Positions 1-6,557 are shown, counted from the first letter of the stretch. The stretch: 7,823 nt of DNA from Clostridia bacterium (GCA_024404395.1 JAKSPZ010000035.1:1-7823), one strand, 5' to 3'. Notes: generated from the letters alone by a model not told the origin. Numbers and translations are program-made.

Positions 1-46
1 CAGCACCATCGAGAAGCTGCCCGAGGACGAGTGGCTCGATATCTGA
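1..46 (+). CDS. mreC: C-terminal end of probable MreC (partial)
   Basis: Only the last 14 codons and the TGA stop (44-46) are in the window; the first whole codon begins at base 2 and the tail reads STIEKLPEDEWLDI. The fragment is too short for a family call on its own. MreC is inferred because the next genes are mreD, PBP2 and rodA, and mreC lies directly upstream of mreD in almost all mreBCD operons. MreC is a bitopic, extracytoplasmic scaffold that binds MreD and activates the PBP2/RodA pair. The acidic tail is compatible with the poorly conserved MreC C-terminus. The 33-base gap to mreD has no terminator, so co-transcription is likely. Confidence 0.55.
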   Translation, partial: STIEKLPEDEWLDI

Positions 47-79
47 TCTGAGCCCGATCACTGAGAGAGGAGGAAAAAC

Positions 80-628
80 ATGTTTCGTCGACTGCTGCCT
101 GCATTGATCGTCATTCTGGCATTCTTTCTGGACACCGCGTTCATCCCTGTCTTCTACTACGGCGAGCTGACTTTCCCCCTCTCCCTGTGCCTCATCGTTG
201 CCGTCGCTCTCATGGGTGGGCTCATCCGCGGTGCGGTCTACGGCGCGCTGTGTGGCGTTCTGTTCGACGCAACCGTCGGCGGATTTCCCTCCGTCTCCCT
301 GATCTTCATGCTTTCCGCCATCCTCGTCGCTGTGCTTCTCAACGAGCGCGATGTACACACCAAGCATCTGAACGGCATCCCGCTTCACCTGCGCCGCGCC
401 GCTTTCTGCGCCCTCATCTTTCTGATCGGTGAGCTGGCCATGCTGGCTTTCGACTACTATTCCACCGCGACGATCTCCGTCTCCACCTTCAAGCCCGCAC
501 TCATCCGCATTCTGATGAAGACTGTGGTCGCCGTGCTGGCATGTCCCTTCTTTGACCGAATCTTCAATCCCATCCGTACTTCCGGCAGCACCGGTGTGCG
601 CCGTCGTCGGGAGGTGAAACACTTTTGA
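80..628 (+). CDS. mreD: Rod shape-determining membrane protein MreD
   Basis: This is a 182-residue, very hydrophobic protein with about five predicted membrane segments (roughly residues 5-25, 31-58, 73-88, 107-126 and 142-158). It ends in a basic cytoplasmic-looking tail with the run RRRR near residues 174-177. Size, topology and position before PBP2 and rodA match MreD, the integral membrane partner of MreC in the elongasome. The motif LFDAT followed by G near residues 61-67 resembles the conserved 'G..wD...g...G' stretch of MreD proteins. The start is well supported by AGAGAGGAGG at 64-73, six bases before the ATG. The stop TGA (626-628) overlaps the TTG start of the next gene, indicating translational coupling. 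MreD sequences diverge strongly, so the call rests on topology plus context. Confidence 0.88.
   Translation: MFRRLLPALIVILAFFLDTAFIPVFYYGELTFPLSLCLIVAVALMGGLIRGAVYGALCGVLFDATVGGFPSVSLIFMLSAILVAVLLNERDVHTKHLNGIPLHLRRAAFCALIFLIGELAMLAFDYYSTATISVSTFKPALIRILMKTVVAVLACPFFDRIFNPIRTSGSTGVRRRREVKHF
609..627 (+). promoter_or_regulatory. Ribosome binding site and TTG start of the PBP2 gene
   Basis: GGGAGGTG at 609-616 lies eight bases before TTG at 625-627 and within the last codons of mreD. The TTG and the mreD TGA share bases in the tetranucleotide TTGA (625-628). The next in-frame ATG is at 685, just before the membrane segment; starting there would remove the basic N-terminal cytoplasmic stretch and has no comparable ribosome binding site. 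The rare TTG start is therefore preferred. Confidence 0.8.
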
Positions 629-3111
629 GCAAGAGAACTTCCTATGAGCGCCGCAGAACCCATCTGCGTCCTGCCGGCGGTCGTATGCTTTGCCTGAGCT
701 GTATATTGCTCCTTATCTTTGCCGCAATGTTCGGGCGGCTGATCTTCATGATCTCCGTCAAGGGCGACGCTTATATCGAGACCGCAGAATCCAGCTCAAC
801 CAAATCGATCACGCAGTACGGTCTGCGCGGCACCATCTATGATACCAACATGGTCCCGCTGGCCTATTCCCGCATCAGCTATAACGTGACTTTCTACCGC
901 GATCCCTCTCGCTCAAGCGCAGCCGATCGTGCCGCGTACACCCAGATCCTGCTCAATACCATCCGTCTGATCGAATCCAACGGTAAGACCACCGTCAACG
1001 ATTTCTGGATGACCAAGGACGAGGACGGCAACTGGGTCTTCGACACGGGTTCCGATTCCGAGACCGTCGAGGCGACCCGCAGACGGCAGTGGAGCGGCAA
1101 CTTCTCCCTCACGGGCGTAAGTGAAGACCGTTGGTTCGACACGTTATGCGAAAAGTACTCCATTCCCGCCGATCTGGACGACAGCATGAAGGTGAAGATC
1201 CTCGCTCTCTGGCAGGAATCCCGAATGAACAACTACAACTCCACGCCGTGCACCATCGCTTACGACGTCGGTTTTGAGACGGTTTCCGAGATCGAAGTCC
1301 GTTCGATGGAATTGGACGGCATCGCCATCACCGAAAGCTCTTCCCGCATCTATCCGCAGGGACGTACCGCCTGCCACATCATCGGCTACACGGGACGCAT
1401 CACCTCCCGCAAGCTGGACGATTTCCGCCAGCAGGGCTATCCCAATGACGCCCTTGTCGGCGCCGACGGCGTCGAAGCCTACCTCGAAGATCAGCTGTCG
1501 CCCTACATTCAGTATCGTCAGGGTCAGCGCGTGGTCGAGGTCAACACCCGCGGCAAGGTCGTTCGCGAGCTGAGCTATACCGCTCCGCTGGACGGCAACT
1601 CCGTCATTCTGACCATCGACGTCAATCTGCAGAACGTCATGGTCGACGCCCTTCAGGATACCATTGACGATATCCGCGGCAAACAGGAGACCGCCATGGC
1701 GCGTGGTCACTGGCAGCGCGTCAACGCCGATATCCTCGCCGAATACGCCGCCAACGACTGGGAGATCTCCCTTGCCGACTCCGGCGCACTGGTCGCCATG
1801 GACCCCTATTCCGGACGCGTCCTCGGCATGGTCTCTCTCCCCGACTTCAACCTTTCCTACTTCGACGGCGGCAATATCTCCATGGGCAACTGGGCAGAGA
1901 TCGCAGCCGGTGAAGATCCCCTCTACAACCGCGCCACCTCAACCAGAGACGCGCCAGGTTCCATCTTCAAGCTCTGTACCGCACTGGCAGGTCTGTCCGA
2001 AGGCGCCATAACACTTGACGAGCGTATCGATGACCTCGGCGCCTTTACCCTGACCAACTCCGTCAATCCCGCAAAGTGCTGGACCAGCGATGTCAGTCAG
2101 CATCAGAACCAGACCATCATCGACGGCGTCAAGCATTCCTGTAACTTCTTCTTCTACACCGTCGGCTACCGACTGGGTGTTACGAAGATCTATGAGTGGG
2201 CCGCCGCTTTAGGACTGACCTCGAAGACCAACATCGAACTGCCCGGCGAGACCACCAGTTTCGTCGGCAACCAGCAGATGCTGTACGATCCCGAGATCGC
2301 CGTAGCCAGACAGTACACCTTCAAGCCTCAGCTCGCCGCAGACGTCATCCGCAACAAGATCCTCGAGATCGGCGAAGAGCGCGGCGTCGAATACAGCGAA
2401 GACCTGATCAACGAAGTTGTCGGCAAGCTTCTTGCCATCGCCGTCAGCTACGAGACCAAAGCCGAATGGAACAAGCCCATCCGTGAGATCCTGCTCTATG
2501 ACCTGAATCTCCCCCTGAGCTACATCACCTCCAACTATCTCGGTAACACCATCGTTTCGTATCTGAACGACCTGTTCTGGACCCCCAATGAGACCATCAT
2601 GTTGGCCATTGGTCAGTCCATCACTCAGGTCTCCCCCATCGCCGTTGCACGTTACGTCAGTGCCATCGTCAACAGCGGCACCGTCTACGATGCCCAGCTG
2701 GTGGACAAGATCATCGCGCCCGACGGCACGGTCGTTCTGGACAAGGAGCCCGTCATCGCCAACGTCATCACCGCCGACGAATCCTACTTCGCAGCCATCC
2801 GAGAAGGCATGAGTGAGGTTACGTCAATGGAAGACGGCGGTACCGCCGGTTCCTACTTCGAAGGCATCAACTACATCGCGGCAAAGACCGGTACTTCTGA
2901 GCGTACCGAACTGGACGTTGAAAACAACGCCTGGATGGTGGCATACGCGCCTCTGGAGGACCCGAAGATCGTTGTCGTCGCGTACGTTCCCAACGGTTAT
3001 TCCGGTGCTTACACCTCCAACGCGATCATCCGCACCATCAACTACTATCTTGCATCCCTCGGTTATACGGAAACCAGCAGTGTTCCTTCCGAGTACGCCA
3101 TAGCAGAATAA
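625..3111 (+). CDS. mrdA: Class B penicillin-binding protein 2 (elongasome DD-transpeptidase)
   Basis: This 828-residue protein is the monofunctional transpeptidase that cross-links new lateral wall peptidoglycan, acting outside the membrane with RodA. It has a short basic N-terminus, one membrane anchor (about residues 21-45), a large dimerisation/pedestal domain (about 50-330) and a C-terminal transpeptidase domain. All three active-site motifs are present: SIFK with nucleophile Ser446 and Lys449 (in PGSIFK; PGSTFK is the commoner form), SCN at 505-507, and KTGT at 754-757. It is longer than E. coli PBP2 (633 residues). Extra length lies in the pedestal domain and in a 119-residue stretch between LPGE (539-542) and IGQS (662-665), where about 30-35 residues are usual. 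The gene overlaps mreD by four bases and ends 12 bases before rodA, fitting the PBP2/RodA pairing. A sporulation SpoVD-type role is less likely: no C-terminal PASTA domain is seen and the neighbours are mreD and rodA. Confidence 0.94.
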   Translation: MSKRTSYERRRTHLRPAGGRMLCLSCILLLIFAAMFGRLIFMISVKGDAYIETAESSSTKSITQYGLRGTIYDTNMVPLAYSRISYNVTFYRDPSRSSAADRAAYTQILLNTIRLIESNGKTTVNDFWMTKDEDGNWVFDTGSDSETVEATRRRQWSGNFSLTGVSEDRWFDTLCEKYSIPADLDDSMKVKILALWQESRMNNYNSTPCTIAYDVGFETVSEIEVRSMELDGIAITESSSRIYPQGRTACHIIGYTGRITSRKLDDFRQQGYPNDALVGADGVEAYLEDQLSPYIQYRQGQRVVEVNTRGKVVRELSYTAPLDGNSVILTIDVNLQNVMVDALQDTIDDIRGKQETAMARGHWQRVNADILAEYAANDWEISLADSGALVAMDPYSGRVLGMVSLPDFNLSYFDGGNISMGNWAEIAAGEDPLYNRATSTRDAPGSIFKLCTALAGLSEGAITLDERIDDLGAFTLTNSVNPAKCWTSDVSQHQNQTIIDGVKHSCNFFFYTVGYRLGVTKIYEWAAALGLTSKTNIELPGETTSFVGNQQMLYDPEIAVARQYTFKPQLAADVIRNKILEIGEERGVEYSEDLINEVVGKLLAIAVSYETKAEWNKPIREILLYDLNLPLSYITSNYLGNTIVSYLNDLFWTPNETIMLAIGQSITQVSPIAVARYVSAIVNSGTVYDAQLVDKIIAPDGTVVLDKEPVIANVITADESYFAAIREGMSEVTSMEDGGTAGSYFEGINYIAAKTGTSERTELDVENNAWMVAYAPLEDPKIVVVAYVPNGYSGAYTSNAIIRTINYYLASLGYTETSSVPSEYAIAE

Positions 3112-3123
3112 ACAGGAGGCCAC

Positions 3124-4350
3124 ATGTTCAAACGATTAAGGCGAAGCGCGGCCTATGTATGGGAGAACCGTCCCAACCGAAGTACGCTAAAGCTCTTCGA
3201 CTGGCCCCTTTTCATCGTCATTCTACTGGTCTCCCTGTTCGGCATCGTCTGCATATTCTCAGCGACTTCCTATGAAGTAACTTCCACGCCGGAGACCATC
3301 ATGGAGATGGTCAATACCCAGTCCACCTACTATCCCGGACAGCAAGGCATCTTCCTGCTCGTAGCGCTCTTTATCATGACGATCGTCGCCATGATCCCGT
3401 ACCCCATCTACAGCCGTTTTGCGACACTGCTGTACGTATTCGTCAATGTACTGCTGATCGCCACAAAGCTGCTGGCGGCGGCAGGTCGAGGCGGTATGAA
3501 CGCTTTCCTGGCCATCGGTAATCAGGGTTTCCAGCCCTCCGAGCTCTGTAAGGCCATCATCATCATCTGTCTGGCTGCCACCTTTGCAAAGCGCACCGAT
3601 CCCATCCGCAAGCTTGGTGAAGTCCTTCAGATGGCTGCCTATATCGGCGTTCCGACCTTCCTGGTGCTCATTCAGCCCGACTTCGGTACCGCTCTGGTCT
3701 ATCTGTTCGTTTTCTCGATCATGTTCTTCGTCTCCAAGACGAACCTCCGACTGATCTTCATCATCATCGTCGGTCTCGTGCTCATTGCCATTCCGCTTCT
3801 GTATTACATGAGCACAACGGAAAACTTCCGTATGACCCGCATGTACATGTGGCTGGATCCCGCCTCCTACCCCGACGAAGCACGTCAGATCATCAATGCA
3901 CAGATCGCCATCGGACGCGGCGGACTAACCGGCCGCGGAATCGTCTCCCCCGGCAGTTACGCCTCTCTGGGTTACATCTCGGATGACCATACCGACTTCA
4001 TTTTCGCAGTCGTCTGCGAATCCTTCGGTCTCGTCGGCGGTTGCAGCCTCATTGCGGCTTACGTCTTCATCGTCGCCCGTCTGATCTATCGCATCACCCA
4101 CACCGAATCCGCTTTCGGCGCATTCATCATCACAGGCGTTCTGGCCATGTATCTCATGCATATCATCGAGAACATCTGCATGGTTATCGGTCTGCTCCCC
4201 GTTACAGGCATCCCGTTGCCGTTTGTCAGTTACGGTGGTTCAAACCTGTTGACGAATTTCATCGGTTTGGGATTGGTCGAAAACGTCATCATGCGTGAAC
4301 GCCTCAAGAAAGTTGAGAAAAAGGTCAACACCCCCGCCTATCAACTTTGA
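3124..4350 (+). CDS. rodA: SEDS-family peptidoglycan glycosyltransferase RodA
   Basis: This is a 408-residue polytopic membrane protein of the SEDS family (RodA/FtsW/SpoVE), which polymerises lipid II into glycan strands with its cognate PBP2. Family signatures seen are FQPSE near residues 135-139, QPDFGTA at 184-190, HTDFIFA with Asp291 at 289-295, and LPFVSYGGSN at 365-374. Asp291 aligns with the catalytically essential aspartate of characterised RodA proteins. The Trp normally found in the W-I/F-x-I/L-G motif before QPSE is Phe128 here (FLAIG). AGGAGG at 3114-3119 gives good spacing to the ATG. Position straight after PBP2 and at the end of an mre operon supports RodA over FtsW. A strong terminator follows the stop at once, so this is the last gene of its transcript. 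Confidence 0.94.
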   Translation: MFKRLRRSAAYVWENRPNRSTLKLFDWPLFIVILLVSLFGIVCIFSATSYEVTSTPETIMEMVNTQSTYYPGQQGIFLLVALFIMTIVAMIPYPIYSRFATLLYVFVNVLLIATKLLAAAGRGGMNAFLAIGNQGFQPSELCKAIIIICLAATFAKRTDPIRKLGEVLQMAAYIGVPTFLVLIQPDFGTALVYLFVFSIMFFVSKTNLRLIFIIIVGLVLIAIPLLYYMSTTENFRMTRMYMWLDPASYPDEARQIINAQIAIGRGGLTGRGIVSPGSYASLGYISDDHTDFIFAVVCESFGLVGGCSLIAAYVFIVARLIYRITHTESAFGAFIITGVLAMYLMHIIENICMVIGLLPVTGIPLPFVSYGGSNLLTNFIGLGLVENVIMRERLKKVEKKVNTPAYQL

Positions 4351-4354
4351 CCCC

Positions 4355-4391
4355 AAAATGCTGTATCTTTTCGATACAGCATTTTTCTTTT
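4355..4391 (+). terminator. Rho-independent terminator after rodA
   Basis: A perfect 13-bp stem (4355-4367 pairing with 4373-4385) encloses the 5-base loop TTTTC. A T-rich tail (TTTTTCTTTT from 4382) follows. It begins four bases after the rodA stop and ends the mre-PBP2-rodA transcript. The opposite strand has only a short T run followed by G, so termination is likely mainly in the + direction. Confidence 0.93.
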
Positions 4392-4402
4392 GCACTCAGC
4401 TA

Positions 4403-4431
4403 TTGATTGTTATAGTAAAACATGTTATAAT
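4403..4431 (+). promoter_or_regulatory. Sigma-A-type promoter of the MarR-family gene
   Basis: TTGATT (4403-4408) and TATAAT (4426-4431) are separated by 17 bases. A TG dinucleotide at 4423-4424 gives an extended -10 element. The predicted start of transcription near 4438 leaves a leader of about 28 bases that includes the ribosome binding site at 4454-4458. It lies just downstream of the rodA terminator, so the regulator has independent transcription. Confidence 0.85.
4416..4429 (+). promoter_or_regulatory. Candidate MarR autoregulatory operator
   Basis: The perfect 8-bp palindrome AACATGTT (4419-4426) extends to a 14-bp near-palindrome, TAAAACATGTTATA, with one mismatched pair. It lies between -35 and -10 and touches the -10 hexamer. 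The heptamer TGTTATA also occurs twice, at 4408-4414 and 4423-4429, 15 bases apart. An outer inverted repeat, TTGTTA/TAACAA (4407-4412 and 4437-4442), frames the -10. MarR dimers typically bind AT-rich palindromes overlapping their own promoter. Binding by this protein is inference from position and symmetry only. Confidence 0.4.
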
Positions 4432-4465
4432 GAAATTAACAAGGGTTGGAAGTGAGGATATACCG

Positions 4466-4924
4466 ATGGAAGATAGCCGCTTTGAGCGATTTGTGAATTT
4501 AACTGCCATGGCGACCAAGCGCATTCAGCGTTTGAAGGTCGATCGCATGCGTAAATATGGTTTGAGCGGTGCACATACGCACTGCGTTCTCTGTCTGAAC
4601 CGTGCCGGCATGACCGGACTAACGCAGACCGAACTGGTCGCTGCGGAACAGATGGACGCTTCTCAGATCTCCCGCGTTCTGCGTGAGCTGATCAAGAAGA
4701 ACTATGTCACCATTGAAGAAACGGGCGCGCGCTATCGCCGCCATTACATTCTGACCGAGAGTGGTTTTGCCATCGCAAAAGAGATCACCGACGAGGTCGA
4801 ATTTATCAATCAGTTTGTTTCCGGCAGCATTCCGCAGGACGAGATCGAAGCGTTCTACAACACCTTCGAGCTGATCTGCGCGGGTCTTGAAAAGGCCGAA
4901 CAAGAGCTGATCAAGTGCAGATAA
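4466..4924 (+). CDS. MarR-family winged-helix transcriptional regulator
   Basis: This is a 152-residue soluble protein with MarR architecture. It has an N-terminal dimerisation helix (about 1-32), the segment YGLSGAHTH leading into the core, a winged helix-turn-helix (about 52-98) and C-terminal dimerisation helices (about 105-150). The helix-turn-helix reads LTQTELVAAEQMDASQISR, the recognition helix is roughly 64-76, and the wing ends in the typical RYRRHYILTESG pattern (89-100). MarR proteins usually act as ligand- or oxidant-responsive repressors of nearby genes and of themselves. Cys40 and Cys43 sit close together and could be redox-active, but this is speculative. The ATG at 4466 is chosen because GAGGA at 4454-4458 precedes it and a promoter lies upstream; the in-frame ATG at 4295 lies inside rodA and reads through the terminator. 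Ligand and targets cannot be told from sequence. Confidence 0.88.
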   Translation: MEDSRFERFVNLTAMATKRIQRLKVDRMRKYGLSGAHTHCVLCLNRAGMTGLTQTELVAAEQMDASQISRVLRELIKKNYVTIEETGARYRRHYILTESGFAIAKEITDEVEFINQFVSGSIPQDEIEAFYNTFELICAGLEKAEQELIKCR

Positions 4925-4940
4925 AGTAGAAAACATATGT
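4922..4940 (+). repeat. Imperfect 19-base direct repeat, copy 1
   Basis: This copy begins on the stop codon of the MarR-family gene. It shares the exact 11-mer TAAAGTAGAAA with copy 2 at 5013-5031, 91 bases downstream. The remainder matches as CATAT-GT against GATATTGT with one substitution and compensating single-base gaps. This copy ends in the palindrome ACATATGT (4933-4940), which abuts the terminator stem. Confidence 0.5.
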
Positions 4941-4972
4941 CCGCAGTTCGTTTGGACTGCGGATTTTTATTT
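4940..4972 (+). terminator. Rho-independent terminator after the MarR-family gene
   Basis: TCCGCAGTTC (4940-4949) pairs with GGACTGCGGA (4954-4963), a 10-bp stem with one G-U pair and the 4-base loop GTTT. The tail TTTTTATTT (4964-4972) follows. It lies 15 bases after the MarR stop and separates that unit from the methyltransferase promoter. Confidence 0.92.
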
Positions 4973-4982
4973 GCTTTTCCAC

Positions 4983-5011
4983 TTGTCTGCAGTCGCCGCT
5001 TCTGCTATAAT
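4983..5011 (+). promoter_or_regulatory. Sigma-A-type promoter of the methyltransferase unit
   Basis: TTGTCT (4983-4988) and TATAAT (5006-5011) are separated by 17 bases. TG at 5003-5004 gives an extended -10. The predicted transcription start near 5018 leaves a leader of about 28 bases carrying the ribosome binding site at 5032-5038. Since no terminator is seen after the methyltransferase, this promoter may also serve the DUF951 and signal peptidase genes. Confidence 0.85.
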
Positions 5012-5012
5012 G

Positions 5013-5031
5013 TAAAGTAGAAAGATATTGT
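5013..5031 (+). repeat. Imperfect 19-base direct repeat, copy 2
   Basis: This is the partner of the repeat at 4922-4940. It starts two bases after the -10 hexamer and covers the predicted transcription start and the first bases of the leader, up to the ribosome binding site. A repressor bound here would block initiation, so an operator role is possible but unproven. Confidence 0.5.
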
Positions 5032-5048
5032 AGGGAGGTGTGTTCATG
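5032..5048 (+). promoter_or_regulatory. Ribosome binding site deciding the methyltransferase start
   Basis: AGGGAGGTG (5032-5040) lies upstream of the ATG at 5046-5048, with seven bases between AGGGAGG and the ATG. An in-frame GTG at 5040-5042 overlaps the end of this site and would leave almost no spacing. The ATG is therefore the start. Confidence 0.85.
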
Positions 5049-6296
5049 CAGCTGAAATCCTTGTCTGTTCGTCATGAGGTACATGATGGCAAAGGTCCGT
5101 CCTGTACGTTCTTCACCGGCGACGCCATTCGAACGATGGACGCCCTTATGCCCGAGCTCGAAGGCAAAGTTCAGCTCATCTACATGGATCCCCCCTTTAT
5201 GACGGGCAAACGTTTCCTTATGCGCGTCCGCGTGGGCGCTGCAGAATGGGCCGCCGATAAGAGCTCCCTATCCCTGGAAACGTACTGCGACAGCAAGAAC
5301 CGTCCCGCCTATCTCGCCATGATGCGCGATGTGCTCACCCGCTGCCACAAGCTTCTGAGCGATACGGGCATGCTCTTCCTGCATGTTGATTATCGCGCTC
5401 ATCCCCATCTTCGCCTGCTGGCAGACGAGATCTTCGGCGAGAACAACTTCCTCAATGAGATCGTCTGGGCATACAATTCCGGCGGTCGCTCCGTTCGGAG
5501 CTTCAGCCGCAAACACGACATCATCCTGTTCTACTGCAAGACAGATCAGTACACCTTCAATCTGGAAGATATCAAGGTGCCGCCCACGGCTCCGCCCAGC
5601 AACCATATGCGCAAGCACGTGGACCCCGACGGGCGCTGCTATCGCTCCATCCGTTCCAACGGAAAGGTATACACCTATTATGATGATGAGCCGGTACCGC
5701 CCAGCGATGTGTGGAATGACTTGAGCCATCTCCAGCAGCGCGATCCCGAGCGCACAGGCTTTGAAACGCAGAAGCCCCTGTCCCTGCTGACCCGCATCGT
5801 CATGTGCGCGTCCGCAAAGGGCGATCTCGTGCTCGATCCCTTCTCCGGCTCGGGCACCACACTGGATGCCGCCACTCGAAACGATCGTCGTGCGGCCGGC
5901 ATTGGCTGCGGCGCCCTTTGCCCCGGTATCCTTCGCCGTCGTATGGCCGGTCGCAGCCTGACCATCGAAGTCCCCTACACCGAGGACAATGCGGCCTGTG
6001 ATGCTGTGATCCATCCCGGCGTCGGCTTCTACTCCGTCGAGCTCAAGGATTTCTGCAGCAAAGCCAACGAGCTCGTCGAGAACCGTCCCTGGCAGGATCT
6101 GATCGACAGCTGGCACCTCGGCTATCTGGACGGCGACAGTGTTCGCATCAGGACTTCCTTCTATCGCACCCGCAAATCTCCCGAGCTGAAAGAAGTGCTG
6201 GATCTGCCCGTATACGAAGGCACGCCTGTTGTCTGCATCACTGACATCGCAGGCGGCAACCACTATTCCGCGCTCCGGCGTCCCACTGACTTCTGA
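5046..6296 (+). CDS. Beta-class site-specific DNA methyltransferase (N6-adenine or N4-cytosine), orphan
   Basis: This 416-residue protein should transfer a methyl group from S-adenosylmethionine to an exocyclic base amine in DNA. Catalytic motif IV (MDPPF, Asp48-Phe51) precedes SAM-binding motif I (DPFSGSGTT, 264-272), the order of beta-class enzymes such as type III Mod proteins. Other family signatures are HVDYRAH near 115-121, NEIVWAY with downstream GG, RKHDIILFY, and TQKP at 241-244. The probable target recognition segment lies between motifs IV and I, about residues 165-230. After the catalytic fold, residues about 300-416 form an extra domain. Its Trp-rich start, RTRK and closing ITDIAGG resemble the C-terminal domain of some Mod-like methyltransferases, from memory of the family. 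No restriction subunit is visible nearby, so it looks like an orphan enzyme with an epigenetic or housekeeping role. The recognition sequence, and whether the product is m6A or m4C, cannot be told from sequence. Confidence 0.9.
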   Translation: MQLKSLSVRHEVHDGKGPSCTFFTGDAIRTMDALMPELEGKVQLIYMDPPFMTGKRFLMRVRVGAAEWAADKSSLSLETYCDSKNRPAYLAMMRDVLTRCHKLLSDTGMLFLHVDYRAHPHLRLLADEIFGENNFLNEIVWAYNSGGRSVRSFSRKHDIILFYCKTDQYTFNLEDIKVPPTAPPSNHMRKHVDPDGRCYRSIRSNGKVYTYYDDEPVPPSDVWNDLSHLQQRDPERTGFETQKPLSLLTRIVMCASAKGDLVLDPFSGSGTTLDAATRNDRRAAGIGCGALCPGILRRRMAGRSLTIEVPYTEDNAACDAVIHPGVGFYSVELKDFCSKANELVENRPWQDLIDSWHLGYLDGDSVRIRTSFYRTRKSPELKEVLDLPVYEGTPVVCITDIAGGNHYSALRRPTDF

Positions 6297-6359
6297 CCTG
6301 TGATCCACTATTCATGCACGCTTACTACAGGGCGGGCATAATACCTCAAGGAGGCACGC

Positions 6360-6557
6360 ATGCTGGTTCATATCGGCGATGTCGTCAAGACGCGAAAGCC
6401 CCATCCCTGCAAGAATGATCTCTGGCGCATCACCTATGTCGGTTCCGACATCAAGATGAAGTGCGAAAACTGCGGTCGCATCGTCATGCTGGATCGTATC
6501 GTATTCGAAAAACGCGTCAAAAAGATCGTTGAGAGCGCGGTTCACGAAGAAGAATGA
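6360..6557 (+). CDS. DUF951 family small protein
   Basis: This 65-residue protein matches the DUF951 family (Bacillus subtilis YyzM-like). It has the GDVVKTRKPHPC opening (6-17), a central Trp22 and Asp30, the KCENCG motif (34-39) and a basic C-terminal helix ending in an acidic tail. His15, Cys17, Cys35 and Cys38 could bind a metal such as zinc, though this is inferred from spacing. The family's function is not established to my knowledge. AAGGAGG at 6348-6354 is five bases before the ATG. The stop shares ATGA (6554-6557) with the start of the signal peptidase gene, so the two are probably translationally coupled. The 63 bases upstream contain no terminator, suggesting read-through from the methyltransferase gene. 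Confidence 0.88.
   Translation: MLVHIGDVVKTRKPHPCKNDLWRITYVGSDIKMKCENCGRIVMLDRIVFEKRVKKIVESAVHEEE

Noticed and set aside
1144..1710. Minus-strand open frame of 188 codons opposite the PBP2 gene
   Set aside because: It is antisense to a well-supported gene, with low-complexity Val/Gly/Asp composition and no recognisable motifs.
4295..4465. Upstream ATG that would extend the MarR-type protein by 57 residues
   Set aside because: It lies inside rodA in another frame and the extension translates the rodA terminator and the promoter. The ATG at 4466 has a proper ribosome binding site and a family-like length.
5040..5045. GTG start two codons upstream of the methyltransferase ATG
   Set aside because: The GTG overlaps the end of the ribosome binding site, leaving no usable spacing.
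5268..6308. Long open frame on the minus strand (346 codons) opposite the methyltransferase
   Set aside because: It mirrors a gene with confirmed motifs, its translation resembles no family I know, and GC-rich coding sequence commonly leaves such antisense frames open.
6297..6332. CCTGT/ACAGG inverted repeat after the methyltransferase gene
   Set aside because: It is five base pairs around a 26-base loop with no T-rich tail, so it is not a terminator.
6337..6342. CATAAT as a -10 for a separate DUF951/signal peptidase promoter
   Set aside because: There is no acceptable -35 at 16-19 bases, and transcription would start at about the ribosome binding site, giving a leader too short to contain it.
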